This document shows positions 26,288 through 35,740 of a DNA stretch of 64,000 nt, one piece after another. Where the stretch lies: the NCBI GenBank assembly GCA_015060975.1, contig SUXI01000006.1, positions 62,001 to 126,000 on the forward strand, given 5' to 3'. The stretch is from Bacteroidales bacterium (lineage in GTDB: Bacteria > Bacteroidota > Bacteroidia > Bacteroidales > Muribaculaceae). Position 1 is the stretch's first letter; every line of letters begins with the position of its first letter. The notes below the pieces were generated by a model. It ran no database searches. It worked only from the letters and a program-made list of their open reading frames with translations, and was not told the origin of the DNA. The position numbers and the translations under genes are program-made.

Positions 26288-27739
26288 TTATTTCTTTGCA
26301 GAAGCTTTATCTGCAGGTTCCACTTTCTTTGTTGCAGTTTTTTTAGTTGCGCATTTCTTTGCCGCAGGCTTTTTAGCCGGAGTAGAGTCTCTCTTTTCGG
26401 TTTGAGCTAACGCTTCGCGCAATTTGTGCTCTTCGTTGAAGTGCTCGATATTTTTACGCATAGAGGTCAATTCCTTGTTGAGTGCTTCAATTTCGTGAGC
26501 TTGGTTGCGGATAGTAGTAAGCAATGCATTCAACTCCTCATTTTCAATTGAAAGAGGATATTGTTCTTCTACACGCACAATAAAGTCGGCAAGCACATTC
26601 ATATAGTTGGTGAACGCTTGGAACGGAGTTTCGTATGGAGAGAAGTGACTGTGAACAGCGCCATCGCTACCATGACGAGTTGACATATAGAAGAAGTGGT
26701 CGCTTGCTTGCAAGTAATTCCAATCTTGCTTGATGCGACGGTCATCGCATAGGCGCACACGTTCAGCTACAGAATACAACTTGTTAAATGCTTCATTTTG
26801 CAATTTATTACCAAGCCATGCCGATGTGTCGCGAGCCTCATCGGCCCATGAAATTGGGTGCATCACGCTCAATTCTCCCACCGGTTTGATCTTTGAAATT
26901 GCTTCGCTTGGAGTGAGGAAGTCGATACCTGCTTCAGTTGCAAATCGTGGGAGAGCTTCGAGGAATTGGAAAATACCTGTCTCACGACCTTGCATTTCGC
27001 CAAATGTTTCAAGATTCATAAATAGGTTCACTATTTGTTCTTCTTGAGGAGTTTCGGCAATCCATCCGATATATTTTTCGGCAGTCAATGGATATGCGTC
27101 CCACTCATAGTTGCTGAAACGAAATGCAATATCATCACTGAGTTTTGAATTTTTCAACAACATTTTGAGTTTAGGTGCCGATGCTGCCGAATACACATAG
27201 TTAGGAGATTTCCAACCAAGTATATGCTTAGCTCCTTCGGTGATTACACCTTTATATCCCATAGCAGCGATTTGAGGAGCAAGGTCATCGCAATAAATCA
27301 ACTCTGTGTTACGGAACACTTTTGGTTTCACCCCAAAAAGGTCGTTGAGTTTCTTTTCGTGATCTTTCACTTGAGCCATAAATTCTTCGGGTTCGGTGAG
27401 CGAAGAAAGAGAGTGAGCGTATGTTTCGGCAAGGAACTCAACTTTTCCGGTATCGGCAAGTTTTTTCAACAAGTCGATAAATTCGGGCACATACTGCTCA
27501 CATTGTTCAAGAGCCACCCCTGTGATAGAGATAGCACATTTGAATTTGCCTTTACCCTCTTGAATCATGTTTAACAACGTTTCGGCCGCAGGTATATAGC
27601 TACGATATGCTATGCGAGTTATAATATCATCATTAGCAAAATCGTCATAATAGTAATGGTCGTTACCAATATCAAAGAAACGATAACGTTTCAAGCGAAA
27701 TGGCTGATGAATCTGGAAATAAAAACAGATTGCTTTCAT
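26288..27739 (-). CDS. GH57 family alpha-glucan hydrolase/transferase
   Basis: 483 aa. The N-terminus CFYFQIHQPFRL is GH57 region 1 (HQP). Further conserved-looking blocks are ISITGVALEQ, VEFLAETYAHSL, VFRNTELIY with the probable nucleophile Glu, and FRFSNYEWDAYPLT with a probable catalytic Asp. It should act on alpha-1,4-glucans in the cytoplasm as an amylase or glucanotransferase. Residues about 405-440 look coiled coil. The last about 35 residues form a Lys/Ala/Thr-rich tail (KKPAAKKCATKKTATKK), like a histone-type basic tail. Third gene of the glycogen operon, 36 bases after the glycosyltransferase gene. Confidence 0.9.
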   Translation of the reverse strand: MKAICFYFQIHQPFRLKRYRFFDIGNDHYYYDDFANDDIITRIAYRSYIPAAETLLNMIQEGKGKFKCAISITGVALEQCEQYVPEFIDLLKKLADTGKVEFLAETYAHSLSSLTEPEEFMAQVKDHEKKLNDLFGVKPKVFRNTELIYCDDLAPQIAAMGYKGVITEGAKHILGWKSPNYVYSAASAPKLKMLLKNSKLSDDIAFRFSNYEWDAYPLTAEKYIGWIAETPQEEQIVNLFMNLETFGEMQGRETGIFQFLEALPRFATEAGIDFLTPSEAISKIKPVGELSVMHPISWADEARDTSAWLGNKLQNEAFNKLYSVAERVRLCDDRRIKQDWNYLQASDHFFYMSTRHGSDGAVHSHFSPYETPFQAFTNYMNVLADFIVRVEEQYPLSIENEELNALLTTIRNQAHEIEALNKELTSMRKNIEHFNEEHKLREALAQTEKRDSTPAKKPAAKKCATKKTATKKVEPADKASAKK

Positions 27740-27775
27740 AATCTATATTGTTTTGTTATGTATTTACTTTGTTGA

Positions 27776-29044
27776 TTAATAATTATAGTTACTTAGCACC
27801 TTACGATATATGTCTATAACCTTAGCTCCCGCCTTATCCCAAGTGATTTGATTCACCTCATAAAGACCATCTTCACGAAGTTGTTCATACATTGCAGGAT
27901 AAGTTACTATTGAGTTAATGGCATCGGCCATTGCATCGATATCCCAATAGTCGGTTTTGATTACATTGCTAAGAATTTCGGCACATCCCGATTGTTTGGA
28001 TATAATCGAAGGTACTCCCATTTGCATTGCCTCAAGAGGTGAAATACCGAATGGTTCCGACACAGAAGGCATAATATATACATCTGAGGCTTTTAGCATC
28101 TCATACACTTGTTTACCCTTTTGGAATCCGGGGAAATGGAAGCGATCAGAGATGCCACGTTCGGCGGCAAGTGCAATCATCTTATCCATCATATCACCAC
28201 TACCTGCCATCACAAAACGCACATTGTGATTATTTTTCAACACTTTGGCGGCTGCTTCCACAAAATACTCCGGACCTTTTTGCATTGTGATACGCCCAAG
28301 GAATGTTACAACTTTCTCTTTAGGTTTATTAGCTGTAACAGCCAGCAATTCGGGGCTTAATGGTTCAACCGCATTATGAACAGTTGTAACCTTTGCCGGG
28401 TCTATGCCATATTTCTCAATCACAGTGCGACGAGTGAGGTCGCTCACTGTGATAATATGGTCGGCATGATGCATACCATCAAGCTCGATACCAAACACAG
28501 TAGGGTTCACATTGCCACGAGAGCGGTCGAAGTCGGTAGCATGAACGTGAATTACAAGAGGCTTTCCTGTTACCTGCTTGGCATGAATACCTGCAGGATA
28601 TGTAAGCCAGTCGTGAGAGTGAATGATGTCAAACTGTTCAGCACGGGCAATCACCCCTGCCATAGTTGAATAGTTATTAATCTCTTCAAGAAGATTTTCG
28701 GGATAACGACCCGAAAATTCAATACAACCAAGATCGTTGGTTCGCATATAATTGAAGTCGGCATAAATATTATCTCTCAACTTGAAATAATAGTCGGGAT
28801 CCATCAAATGCCCTATGCGACTTTCAACATATTCACGATTCACATCACGCCATGCCACCGGCACTTGTGACGCACCAACAATTTTAGCAAATGTACGTTC
28901 TTCATCTCCATGGGGTTTGGGGATTACAAACGTAATATCCATATCACCACACTCCCACATACCCTTGGTGAGACCGTAGCTGGCAGTTCCAAGACCGCCG
29001 AGGATGTGAGGCGGAAATTCCCACCCAAACATTAATGCTTTCAT
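27776..29044 (-). CDS. GT4-fold glycosyltransferase, probable glycogen synthase
   Basis: 422 aa. The N-terminal FGWEFPPHILGGLGTASYGL is the glucan-synthase type of loop that contacts ADP- or UDP-glucose. The C-terminal domain carries VTFLGRITMQKGPEYFVEAA and PSVSEPFGISPLEAMQMG, with the E-x7-E pattern of GT4 enzymes. Between debranching enzyme (29 bases upstream) and GH57 (36 bases downstream), a glycogen-synthase role is well supported by context. Bacteroides is known to use such a synthase with UDP-glucose; donor use here is inference. Confidence 0.9.
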   Translation of the reverse strand: MKALMFGWEFPPHILGGLGTASYGLTKGMWECGDMDITFVIPKPHGDEERTFAKIVGASQVPVAWRDVNREYVESRIGHLMDPDYYFKLRDNIYADFNYMRTNDLGCIEFSGRYPENLLEEINNYSTMAGVIARAEQFDIIHSHDWLTYPAGIHAKQVTGKPLVIHVHATDFDRSRGNVNPTVFGIELDGMHHADHIITVSDLTRRTVIEKYGIDPAKVTTVHNAVEPLSPELLAVTANKPKEKVVTFLGRITMQKGPEYFVEAAAKVLKNNHNVRFVMAGSGDMMDKMIALAAERGISDRFHFPGFQKGKQVYEMLKASDVYIMPSVSEPFGISPLEAMQMGVPSIISKQSGCAEILSNVIKTDYWDIDAMADAINSIVTYPAMYEQLREDGLYEVNQITWDKAGAKVIDIYRKVLSNYNY

Positions 29045-29073
29045 AATCTTTACGTCAGTAGTATGTTGAGTGA

Positions 29074-31017
29074 TTAAATAGTTAATTTTTTAAGTGTACG
29101 CAACGTGCGAAGCACCTCTGCCACATTTGTTGCATGAGAGATAGCACCACGACCTGCAAATGGAGGATTGCCGTCATAGAGTTGCGACAATGACCCGATG
29201 CAACCTTGCGACATCTCATCTTCAAAGCCTATGAGCATACGGTCGATATATGAAACGCCACTCATGCCAAATACTCGAAGATAAGCATCGGCATAGAAGC
29301 CCATCAACCATGGACGCGCAGGTCCGTTATGAAGTGAGATTTCACGATCTTCGGGTGAACCGAGATAGAATGGACGATAGCCATAGCTACGCGGCGACAA
29401 AGAACGCAATCCCTTTGGCGTTAACAATTCGCGGGTAACCACATCAAGCACACGCTTGCGCTGACGACGATCGAGTGGAGAATAATCAAGACCGATAGCG
29501 ATTGCCATATTAGGACGCACCGACGGGTCGGCGTATGTTCCTGTTACATAATCATAAAGATAACCATAATCATTAAGGAACATATCCACAAATGGCTGAG
29601 CCATTTTTTCGGCTTGCTCTACACATTTGTCATGGAAGTCAACTCGTGTTTCGTCATTTTCACTCAATGCTGCTGCAAAACGCAGTGCATTATACCACAA
29701 TGCGTTAAACTCTACAAGATAGCCTGTGCGAGGCACCACAGGTTTGCCCCACATCATTGAGTTCATCCACGACACCGGTGTTGATGTACCAATGGTCGAT
29801 ACCATTGCATTACCATCTACCTGTAAATTAGGATGATTGTTTTCGAGAATATAGTTGATAATTTTTTCAACTAAATCCATATACTTCTCATGAGCCGCTG
29901 TAGTGCTTATGTTTTTAGCATATTGTTGAATCGCCCATACTGCCCAAAGTGGAATATCAGGAAGATCTATACCATGAATGCGAGCGCTCAACTCACCGGT
30001 ACCCATATATTTCACCAATTCGGCACTTGCTGTAGCCATAATTGATTCAAAATCATCTTTATGGTCAATAGCCAATGTCGTCCCGGGCAACGACATAAAT
30101 GTATTACGAGCCAGCACAGTCCCCCAAGGATACCCCGATAGTATAAAGTCACCATCTTTATCTTTTAGATAGAATTGCTTTGCAGCATTCTTTAAACAAT
30201 TATAAAAACTTGAGCGACATGTGCGCGAAGCTATCTCTTTTTCATACATTTTGTTTAGAGAACGAGGTGAAACCTCTTTTATCCCTGCCGAAAATATAAT
30301 CGATTCACCTTTCTTTATAGGCACCTCAAAATATCCGGGCACCCAAAGGTCTTCGGTATAAGGCACTCCGCGCTCAAGGTCCTTCACATATTCTATACCA
30401 TTATACCAATGAGGGTCGTTAACCCACTTCGGTTTATGACTAAACTGCATGTATAGTGTAGGATATCCGTTATAAAGACAACTTGCCACCCCATTTGACA
30501 CTTCTTCACAAGCGGTGTTTAGGCTGGAATTTGCCATACACAACTCATTTGACTCACGAAACGCCAAAAATGGGCGAAACTGCAATGTTGTGGGCGAATG
30601 AGCCTCAACCAATGTGTAACGAATCAAAATGCGATTCTCCCCCGAAATAAAAATCTTTTCTTTTGTGAGAATCACTCCACCAACACGATATGTAGTTCGA
30701 GGCACACTTTCGCAATCAAACTCTCGAATATACTTGTGCCCATTGGGGCTATACACCCCACCTTGATAACGATGCAAACCCAGATTAAAAGGAGCCCCAT
30801 GCTGTATCACTGTTTCATCAAGCGACGATAACAATACATGAGGTTTATTCCCCATCTCTGCAATGGGAATAACCAACAATCCATGTTGTTTACGGGTATT
30901 ACAACCCACAATGCTTGTACAATGATAAGCGCCTGATTGGTTAGTTCGAAGCATCTCTTTTGGTAGAGACTGCTCCAAGTTAATCATAAGGTTTTTATCA
31001 AACTTTAGATAACTCAT
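29074..31017 (-). CDS. Glycogen debranching enzyme (amylo-alpha-1,6-glucosidase type)
   Basis: 647 aa, two-domain archaeal/bacterial debranching enzyme. The N-terminal GDE domain begins SYLKFDKNLMINLEQSLPKE and includes GAYHCTSIVGCNTRKQHGLL. The C-terminal (alpha/alpha)6 domain carries GYPWGTVLARNTFMSLPG, RIHGIDLPDIPLWAVWAIQQ, GYLVEFNALWYNALRFA and ISLHNGPARPWLMGFYADA. It removes alpha-1,6 branches from glycogen. First gene of a three-gene operon with the GT4 synthase and GH57, consistent with storage polysaccharide turnover. The 210-base spacer upstream has no clear consensus promoter for this strand. Confidence 0.94.
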   Translation of the reverse strand: MSYLKFDKNLMINLEQSLPKEMLRTNQSGAYHCTSIVGCNTRKQHGLLVIPIAEMGNKPHVLLSSLDETVIQHGAPFNLGLHRYQGGVYSPNGHKYIREFDCESVPRTTYRVGGVILTKEKIFISGENRILIRYTLVEAHSPTTLQFRPFLAFRESNELCMANSSLNTACEEVSNGVASCLYNGYPTLYMQFSHKPKWVNDPHWYNGIEYVKDLERGVPYTEDLWVPGYFEVPIKKGESIIFSAGIKEVSPRSLNKMYEKEIASRTCRSSFYNCLKNAAKQFYLKDKDGDFILSGYPWGTVLARNTFMSLPGTTLAIDHKDDFESIMATASAELVKYMGTGELSARIHGIDLPDIPLWAVWAIQQYAKNISTTAAHEKYMDLVEKIINYILENNHPNLQVDGNAMVSTIGTSTPVSWMNSMMWGKPVVPRTGYLVEFNALWYNALRFAAALSENDETRVDFHDKCVEQAEKMAQPFVDMFLNDYGYLYDYVTGTYADPSVRPNMAIAIGLDYSPLDRRQRKRVLDVVTRELLTPKGLRSLSPRSYGYRPFYLGSPEDREISLHNGPARPWLMGFYADAYLRVFGMSGVSYIDRMLIGFEDEMSQGCIGSLSQLYDGNPPFAGRGAISHATNVAEVLRTLRTLKKLTI

Positions 31018-31227
31018 TGATATATTTAATTGTTAGATATTTAGTGTTTTGGTATTACCCTACGAAATTCGGCATTTTTTTGCAATCACACAAATTTTTA
31101 AGCTAAATATTTAAAAATATATTCATTTACTTATAAAATAAATCAACTTTTGATATTCTATTTTTAGGTTTTTTGCTTTCAATTTCCTAAATTTGCGGTC
31201 AACAAATTCTCTTACTACTTATTTGCA

Positions 31228-31530
31228 ATGGACAAAAACTTAGATACAACAGAAAATAAGCCATCTATCTCCCATAAAAAAAACACGATGGGGATTCTCG
31301 GCATATTAGGGTTCATTGTAGGAGTAATTGCGTGGTTCATTCTTTATCGATACCAATGGGGAGGGATTATATTTGCGTTAATTGGCATTATTTTATCAAT
31401 AATAGGATTAAATGGCAAATTAAAAAATATCGCTATTTTCGGATTAATAATATCCTCCACACTACTCATTGTTGTAGGTATTATGTGGATTGCATTTTTT
31501 TCATATTTCAGTCTATTAAATAACAATTAA
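31228..31530 (+). CDS. Small membrane protein, DUF4190-like
   Basis: 100 aa. After a hydrophilic N-terminus of about 22 residues come three hydrophobic segments: ILGILGFIVGVIAWFIL, GIIFALIGIILSIIGL and IFGLIISSTLLIVVGIMWIA. The glycine-rich helix pattern resembles DUF4190 proteins. Function unknown. A -7 element TAAATTTG (31188-31195) lies upstream without a good -33 box. It is 11 bases before the next secreted protein, so both are likely cotranscribed. Confidence 0.65.
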   Translation: MDKNLDTTENKPSISHKKNTMGILGILGFIVGVIAWFILYRYQWGGIIFALIGIILSIIGLNGKLKNIAIFGLIISSTLLIVVGIMWIAFFSYFSLLNNN

Positions 31531-31541
31531 AAATAACTCTC

Positions 31542-31976
31542 ATGAAAATCAAATCAGCTATTATTGCATTAGCATTCACCGCAATTGGTTTTACCTCAAT
31601 GAATGCACAAACAGCCGAAGAAGTTCAAGCGACAGTTAAACAAATGGAAAGCAGCTCTGCATTATGCAACAAAGGACCCGAAGCCTTTAAAACATTTATC
31701 GCAAAATTCTCCACCGATGAGGAATTTATGAAATCACGCATTAAATTAGACGATGCTCAACGTGAAGAATTTGCCAATCTCTTAGTCCCATCTAATTTTA
31801 CCGCAAAGGAACCATTTGCCAAAGATGGAGACATGTTTTATCAATCATGGGGCGAGCTTCAATACCAAAAGACCTATCTAGACTGCGGGTGGGTTGATTC
31901 ATTCGTCACTCACACATTTCAGTTTGAGCGTTTCGGCGGAAAATGGTATCTTGCCAATATAATTGCCGACGAATAA
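31542..31976 (+). CDS. Small secreted protein of unknown function (DUF4348-like)
   Basis: 144 aa with a signal peptide (IALAFTAIGFTSMNAQ, no lipobox). The mature part, FKTFIAKFSTDEEFMKSRIK and the closing FERFGGKWYLANII, is reminiscent of DUF4348 or NTF2-like periplasmic proteins, a weak resemblance judged by eye. It follows the small membrane protein gene by 11 bases and ends at a strong bidirectional terminator. Probably periplasmic. Confidence 0.65.
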   Translation: MKIKSAIIALAFTAIGFTSMNAQTAEEVQATVKQMESSSALCNKGPEAFKTFIAKFSTDEEFMKSRIKLDDAQREEFANLLVPSNFTAKEPFAKDGDMFYQSWGELQYQKTYLDCGWVDSFVTHTFQFERFGGKWYLANIIADE

Positions 31977-32001
31977 CTTAAAATTACACTTAAAAACAAT
32001 A

Positions 32002-32041
32002 AAAGCGAATGGAATATTATCAAAAATATCTCATTCGCTTT
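32002..32041. terminator. Bidirectional terminator between secreted protein and AraC regulator
   Basis: AAAGCGAATG (32002-32011) pairs perfectly with CATTCGCTTT (32032-32041); the 20-base apical part is itself AT-rich and partly self-complementary. Located between convergent genes. Confidence 0.75.
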
Positions 32042-32074
32042 ATCTTATTATTTAATCAAGAACTTTTACATGAA

Positions 32075-32989
32075 TTATGACCTCACAAACTGTGATGGCG
32101 ACATTCCTGTGAGATGCTTAAAATATTTACCAAATGATGACTGATTGGTAAAGTTCAAATCATAAGCCACTTGTTGAATATTCTTCCCTGAATATCTAAG
32201 TAGATTTTTAGCCTCAAGAATTACACATTCATCAATCCATTCGGCAGCCGAGCGGCCTGTCATTTCCTTTATAATAAGCGACAAATATTTTGGCGAGATA
32301 AATAGCTTATCGGCATAAAATCCCACCGAGCGTTCTCGACGATAATTCTCATGCATTAACCGCATAAACTCTTGCACATAATTGGCACGTCGGCTCAATG
32401 GACGTTCTTCCACTCGCTCTTGTGGCATATATTTCTCCCCAAATTGGAATATTTGATATATCACCGATGCGATAATGTTGCGAGATATATTCTTTATATA
32501 AAGCTCGTCGGTGTTCTTAATTGTATTATAATGAAGTAACTCCATGTATTTTTGTAACAATTGCGATTCTTCTTCCGACAATGATAATATTGGTTGACAC
32601 ACCGATTTCAGCGATGCCATTCGACCCATATTGTTCATTACATTCATATCTATATTTATATTGCGCAAGAATTGTGGCGACATAAACAAGAAATATGCTT
32701 CAAACTCACTAAAATCGGTTTGTTTCGATGATATAATTTTGTCAGGGCCAAGACATAGCAATGAATTTGAGCCAAGCTCTATTTGTTGAAGATTTATCTC
32801 TACTTCAAGCTTGCCTTTTAGGCACAACACAAATAATATACCCTCAAAACGTATTGGCGAGAAAAAATATTCCAATGCACTATCACCGGGGATAAAGTGC
32901 GAAAACATATAGTCATCACCAAATTTACTATAATCAAACGAGAACCGTTTTATTCCGCTCAACTGAGCTATACGCAAAGATTGTTCCAT
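32075..32989 (-). CDS. AraC-family transcriptional regulator
   Basis: 304 aa. The N-terminal about 190 residues are a ligand-sensing region with a cupin-like beta pattern. The C-terminal 100 residues hold two helix-turn-helix units: FYADKLFISPKYLSLIIKEM and IQQVAYDLNFTNQSSFGKYF, ending HLTGMSPSQFV, the classic AraC signature. Targets are unknown. Two near-identical 23-base repeats upstream (33013-33035 and 33055-33077) could be its own operators. The neighbouring convergent pair of small envelope proteins is not obviously regulated by it. Confidence 0.93.
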   Translation of the reverse strand: MEQSLRIAQLSGIKRFSFDYSKFGDDYMFSHFIPGDSALEYFFSPIRFEGILFVLCLKGKLEVEINLQQIELGSNSLLCLGPDKIISSKQTDFSEFEAYFLFMSPQFLRNINIDMNVMNNMGRMASLKSVCQPILSLSEEESQLLQKYMELLHYNTIKNTDELYIKNISRNIIASVIYQIFQFGEKYMPQERVEERPLSRRANYVQEFMRLMHENYRRERSVGFYADKLFISPKYLSLIIKEMTGRSAAEWIDECVILEAKNLLRYSGKNIQQVAYDLNFTNQSSFGKYFKHLTGMSPSQFVRS

Positions 32990-33012
32990 CGGCAGTTATA
33001 TTTTCAATGCAA

Positions 33013-33077
33013 ATATAGCCATTTTCCACCAAAAAGATTTCTTAAAAATTGTATATATAGCCAATTTTGCCAAAAAA
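33013..33077 (-). promoter_or_regulatory. Direct repeats upstream of the AraC gene (possible operators)
   Basis: ATATAGCCATTTTCC followed by ACCAAAAA (33013-33035) recurs as ATATAGCCAATTTTG followed by CCAAAAAA (33055-33077), 42 bases apart, about four helical turns. The first copy overlaps a minus-strand -7 element TATATTTG (33017-33010). Confidence 0.4.
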
Positions 33078-33132
33078 CTTCGCACAAACAGCCACACATA
33101 TCCCATTTTGAACATCTTTGAGGTATTTTATA

Positions 33133-34353
33133 TTACTCCAACATTGAAGACACTTTCTTCAATGCCGAAATAAATATATCTACATCTTCTTTCGTATTAT
33201 ATACTGCAAATGACACTCTAACCGTCCCTTCAATCTTCAATGCCTGCATTAATGGTTGGGCACAATGATGACCGGTGCGCACCTCTATCCCCAACTTATC
33301 AAGAAGCATACCTATGTCATAATGATGTTCATTTCCTATAAGAAATGAAATCACTCCGCTCTTTAAAGGAGCTGAACCAAATATTCGCATTCCCGGAATT
33401 TTTTGCATTTGCTCGGTAGCATACTCAAGTAATGTCTGTTCATGAGCAGCAATGCGATCCACGCCCCATCGTTGCATAAACTCGACAGCCTTCTTAAATG
33501 CGGCTATTCCTACAAAATCGGGGGTTCCCGCCTCAAATTTAAACGGCAGTTCAGCGTAAGTTGTTTTTTTAAAACTCACAGTCCCAATCATTTCTCCGCC
33601 ACCTTGATATGGAGGCATTAGTTTGAGCAAATGCGACTTGCCATAAAGCACTCCCACACCGGTGGGTCCATACATTTTATGAGCCGAAAATGCATAAAAA
33701 TCGGCATCGAGTTCTTGCACATCGACTTTATGATGCGACACGGCTTGAGCGCCATCAACAAGCACCGGCACATTGTATTGATGAGCTTCGGTAATCATCT
33801 CTTTTATAGGATTCACCGTACCCAACACGTTCGACACATGACACACTGCCACAAGTTTTGTGCGCTCATTAAACAGCGAGCGATAAGCATCCATATCAAG
33901 TGTCCCATCTTTTCTCACAGGCACTACACGCAAAATTATACGTTTGCGACGCCCCAATAATTGCCACGGCACAATATTGGCATGATGCTCCATCGCCGTC
34001 ACAATAATCTCCTCTCCATTTTCGAGCAGATCTCCATAAGATGACGCCACAAGATTAATCGCCTCAGTCGTTCCCCGTGTAAATATTATTTCTTGGGTTG
34101 ATTTGGCATTAATAAATTCACGCACACATTCTCGTGTCGCTTCTTGCAAATCTGTCGCTTCTTGAGAAAGAGTGTGAACACCTCTATGAACATTTGCCTT
34201 GCAAGTTGTATATACTCTACTTATTTCGTCAACTACACTCTGAGGAGTGAACGATGTGGCGGCACTATCGAGATATACCATAGGCTTGCCCCACACCTTG
34301 CGATTAAGAATAGGAAACTCAGCGCGTAATTGTGTCAAATCAAAATTCTCCAT
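33133..34353 (-). CDS. sufS: Cysteine desulfurase SufS
   Basis: 406 aa, group II cysteine desulfurase. The PLP lysine is Lys226 in AFSAHKMYGPTG and the catalytic persulfide cysteine is Cys364 in RTGHHCAQPLM. It removes sulfur from cysteine for Fe-S cluster assembly on SufBCD. It ends the operon, 6 bases after sufD. No sufE or sufU partner is encoded nearby, so sulfur transfer must rely on a distant gene or another route. Confidence 0.97.
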   Translation of the reverse strand: MENFDLTQLRAEFPILNRKVWGKPMVYLDSAATSFTPQSVVDEISRVYTTCKANVHRGVHTLSQEATDLQEATRECVREFINAKSTQEIIFTRGTTEAINLVASSYGDLLENGEEIIVTAMEHHANIVPWQLLGRRKRIILRVVPVRKDGTLDMDAYRSLFNERTKLVAVCHVSNVLGTVNPIKEMITEAHQYNVPVLVDGAQAVSHHKVDVQELDADFYAFSAHKMYGPTGVGVLYGKSHLLKLMPPYQGGGEMIGTVSFKKTTYAELPFKFEAGTPDFVGIAAFKKAVEFMQRWGVDRIAAHEQTLLEYATEQMQKIPGMRIFGSAPLKSGVISFLIGNEHHYDIGMLLDKLGIEVRTGHHCAQPLMQALKIEGTVRVSFAVYNTKEDVDIFISALKKVSSMLE

Positions 34354-34359
34354 TTTTTC

Positions 34360-35721
34360 TTAGTCTTTTTTAGGGTCACGGCAAGTCACTCCGCAGTCGG
34401 CACAAGAGGCTTGCTGTCCATAAAAGCGTTTTTCTACCAAATGGCGTAAACGGTCGCGCAATCCTTCCATCTTCACCATATCAATCACATCAACCATAAA
34501 TGCCTGCATCAACATAGTGCGAGCCTCTTGCTCGGGAATGCCGCGTGAACGCATATAAAACAACGCATCAGCATCTAATTGTCCGGTTGTTGCTCCGTGG
34601 CTACATTTAACATCATCATTGTATATCTCGAGTTGCGGTTTTGTGTGCATACGCGCACTCTTCGATGCCAACAAGTTGCGATTACTCTGATACGCCTCTG
34701 TAAATTGAGCACCCACAGCCACATATATCGCACCCTCAAACGCTCCGGTCGATTCATCATCAAGTACATACTTGAACAGCTGATTACTACTACTATGTGT
34801 CGTAAGATGTTGTATGTTTGAGTTATTGTCAATATGTTGGCAATCCGAACCAATAGCCATACCGGCAAGCGTTGCATCACTATTTTCTCCTATCAAATCA
34901 ATATTATAATCATTGCGAGTAATACCGGAGGTTAATGTCACACCATTTACCAACAATCGAGAATCACGTTGTTGACTGGCAAACAGTTGAGAGTAACGAG
35001 ATGTTGTTGCCGAGGACTCCTCTATATCATAAATATCAAGCGATGCATTTTGCCCCACAAACGTCTCAATCACTTGTGATGACAGGTAATTAAACTCACT
35101 ATTTTGAGTGTGATCACAAATAAGCAATTGAGCTTTTGCTCCATCTTCAACCACTATAAGCAATCGCCTCACTCCCATCAAAGGAGCTGCCGAGTTGAAT
35201 ATATTCACCAGCTGGATAGGTCGTTCCATTTCCACTCCTCGTGGCACATATATAAATACTCCATCTTGCACCAACATAGTGTTTAATGCCACTCCGGGGT
35301 TATCATTATTTGCAAGTTGATTATAATATTTTTCCACAAGTTCGGGTTGTTCATTGGCAACCTTTGCCAACGAATCAATTATAACACCTTGTGGCATCTT
35401 GTTGTGCAATGTTGATGATGGCAAAAAACTGTCATTGACAACAAATGCCATGATAGTGCTCATATTGGGTACATCACACTTAAACGACAGCGACACATCG
35501 ACAGGAATATCCACTCGATTGATATTCACCCCAAAATCGGGAGCAAACATATCTTCAATTGAAGTCTTTTCATAACCCTCGACACCTTTATCGGGCAAAT
35601 GTTTACCCTCAAGCTTACTGCGAGCTTCGACGCGACATTGATTTAACAATGGCGCCGATTTACTCTCAATTATCTCTCGATGCGAGTCAAATAATTCTAT
35701 ATATTGAGATAATGCACTCAT
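34360..35721 (-). CDS. sufD: Fe-S assembly scaffold subunit SufD with cysteine-rich C-terminus
   Basis: 453 aa. The core beta-helix blocks are recognisable (VFIYVPRGVEMERPIQLVNI, EIYNDDVKCSHGATTGQLD, FYMRSRGIPEQEARTMLMQA). SufD pairs with SufB and SufC as the cluster scaffold. After the usual end the protein carries an extra tail with CADCGVTC, that is three cysteines preceded by SC-spacing (CxxCxxxC), followed by RDPKKD. The tail might bind metal or sulfur. Located 19 bases after sufC and 6 before sufS. Confidence 0.95.
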   Translation of the reverse strand: MSALSQYIELFDSHREIIESKSAPLLNQCRVEARSKLEGKHLPDKGVEGYEKTSIEDMFAPDFGVNINRVDIPVDVSLSFKCDVPNMSTIMAFVVNDSFLPSSTLHNKMPQGVIIDSLAKVANEQPELVEKYYNQLANNDNPGVALNTMLVQDGVFIYVPRGVEMERPIQLVNIFNSAAPLMGVRRLLIVVEDGAKAQLLICDHTQNSEFNYLSSQVIETFVGQNASLDIYDIEESSATTSRYSQLFASQQRDSRLLVNGVTLTSGITRNDYNIDLIGENSDATLAGMAIGSDCQHIDNNSNIQHLTTHSSSNQLFKYVLDDESTGAFEGAIYVAVGAQFTEAYQSNRNLLASKSARMHTKPQLEIYNDDVKCSHGATTGQLDADALFYMRSRGIPEQEARTMLMQAFMVDVIDMVKMEGLRDRLRHLVEKRFYGQQASCADCGVTCRDPKKD

Positions 35722-35740
35722 AGCGTTTCACTATTGGCAA

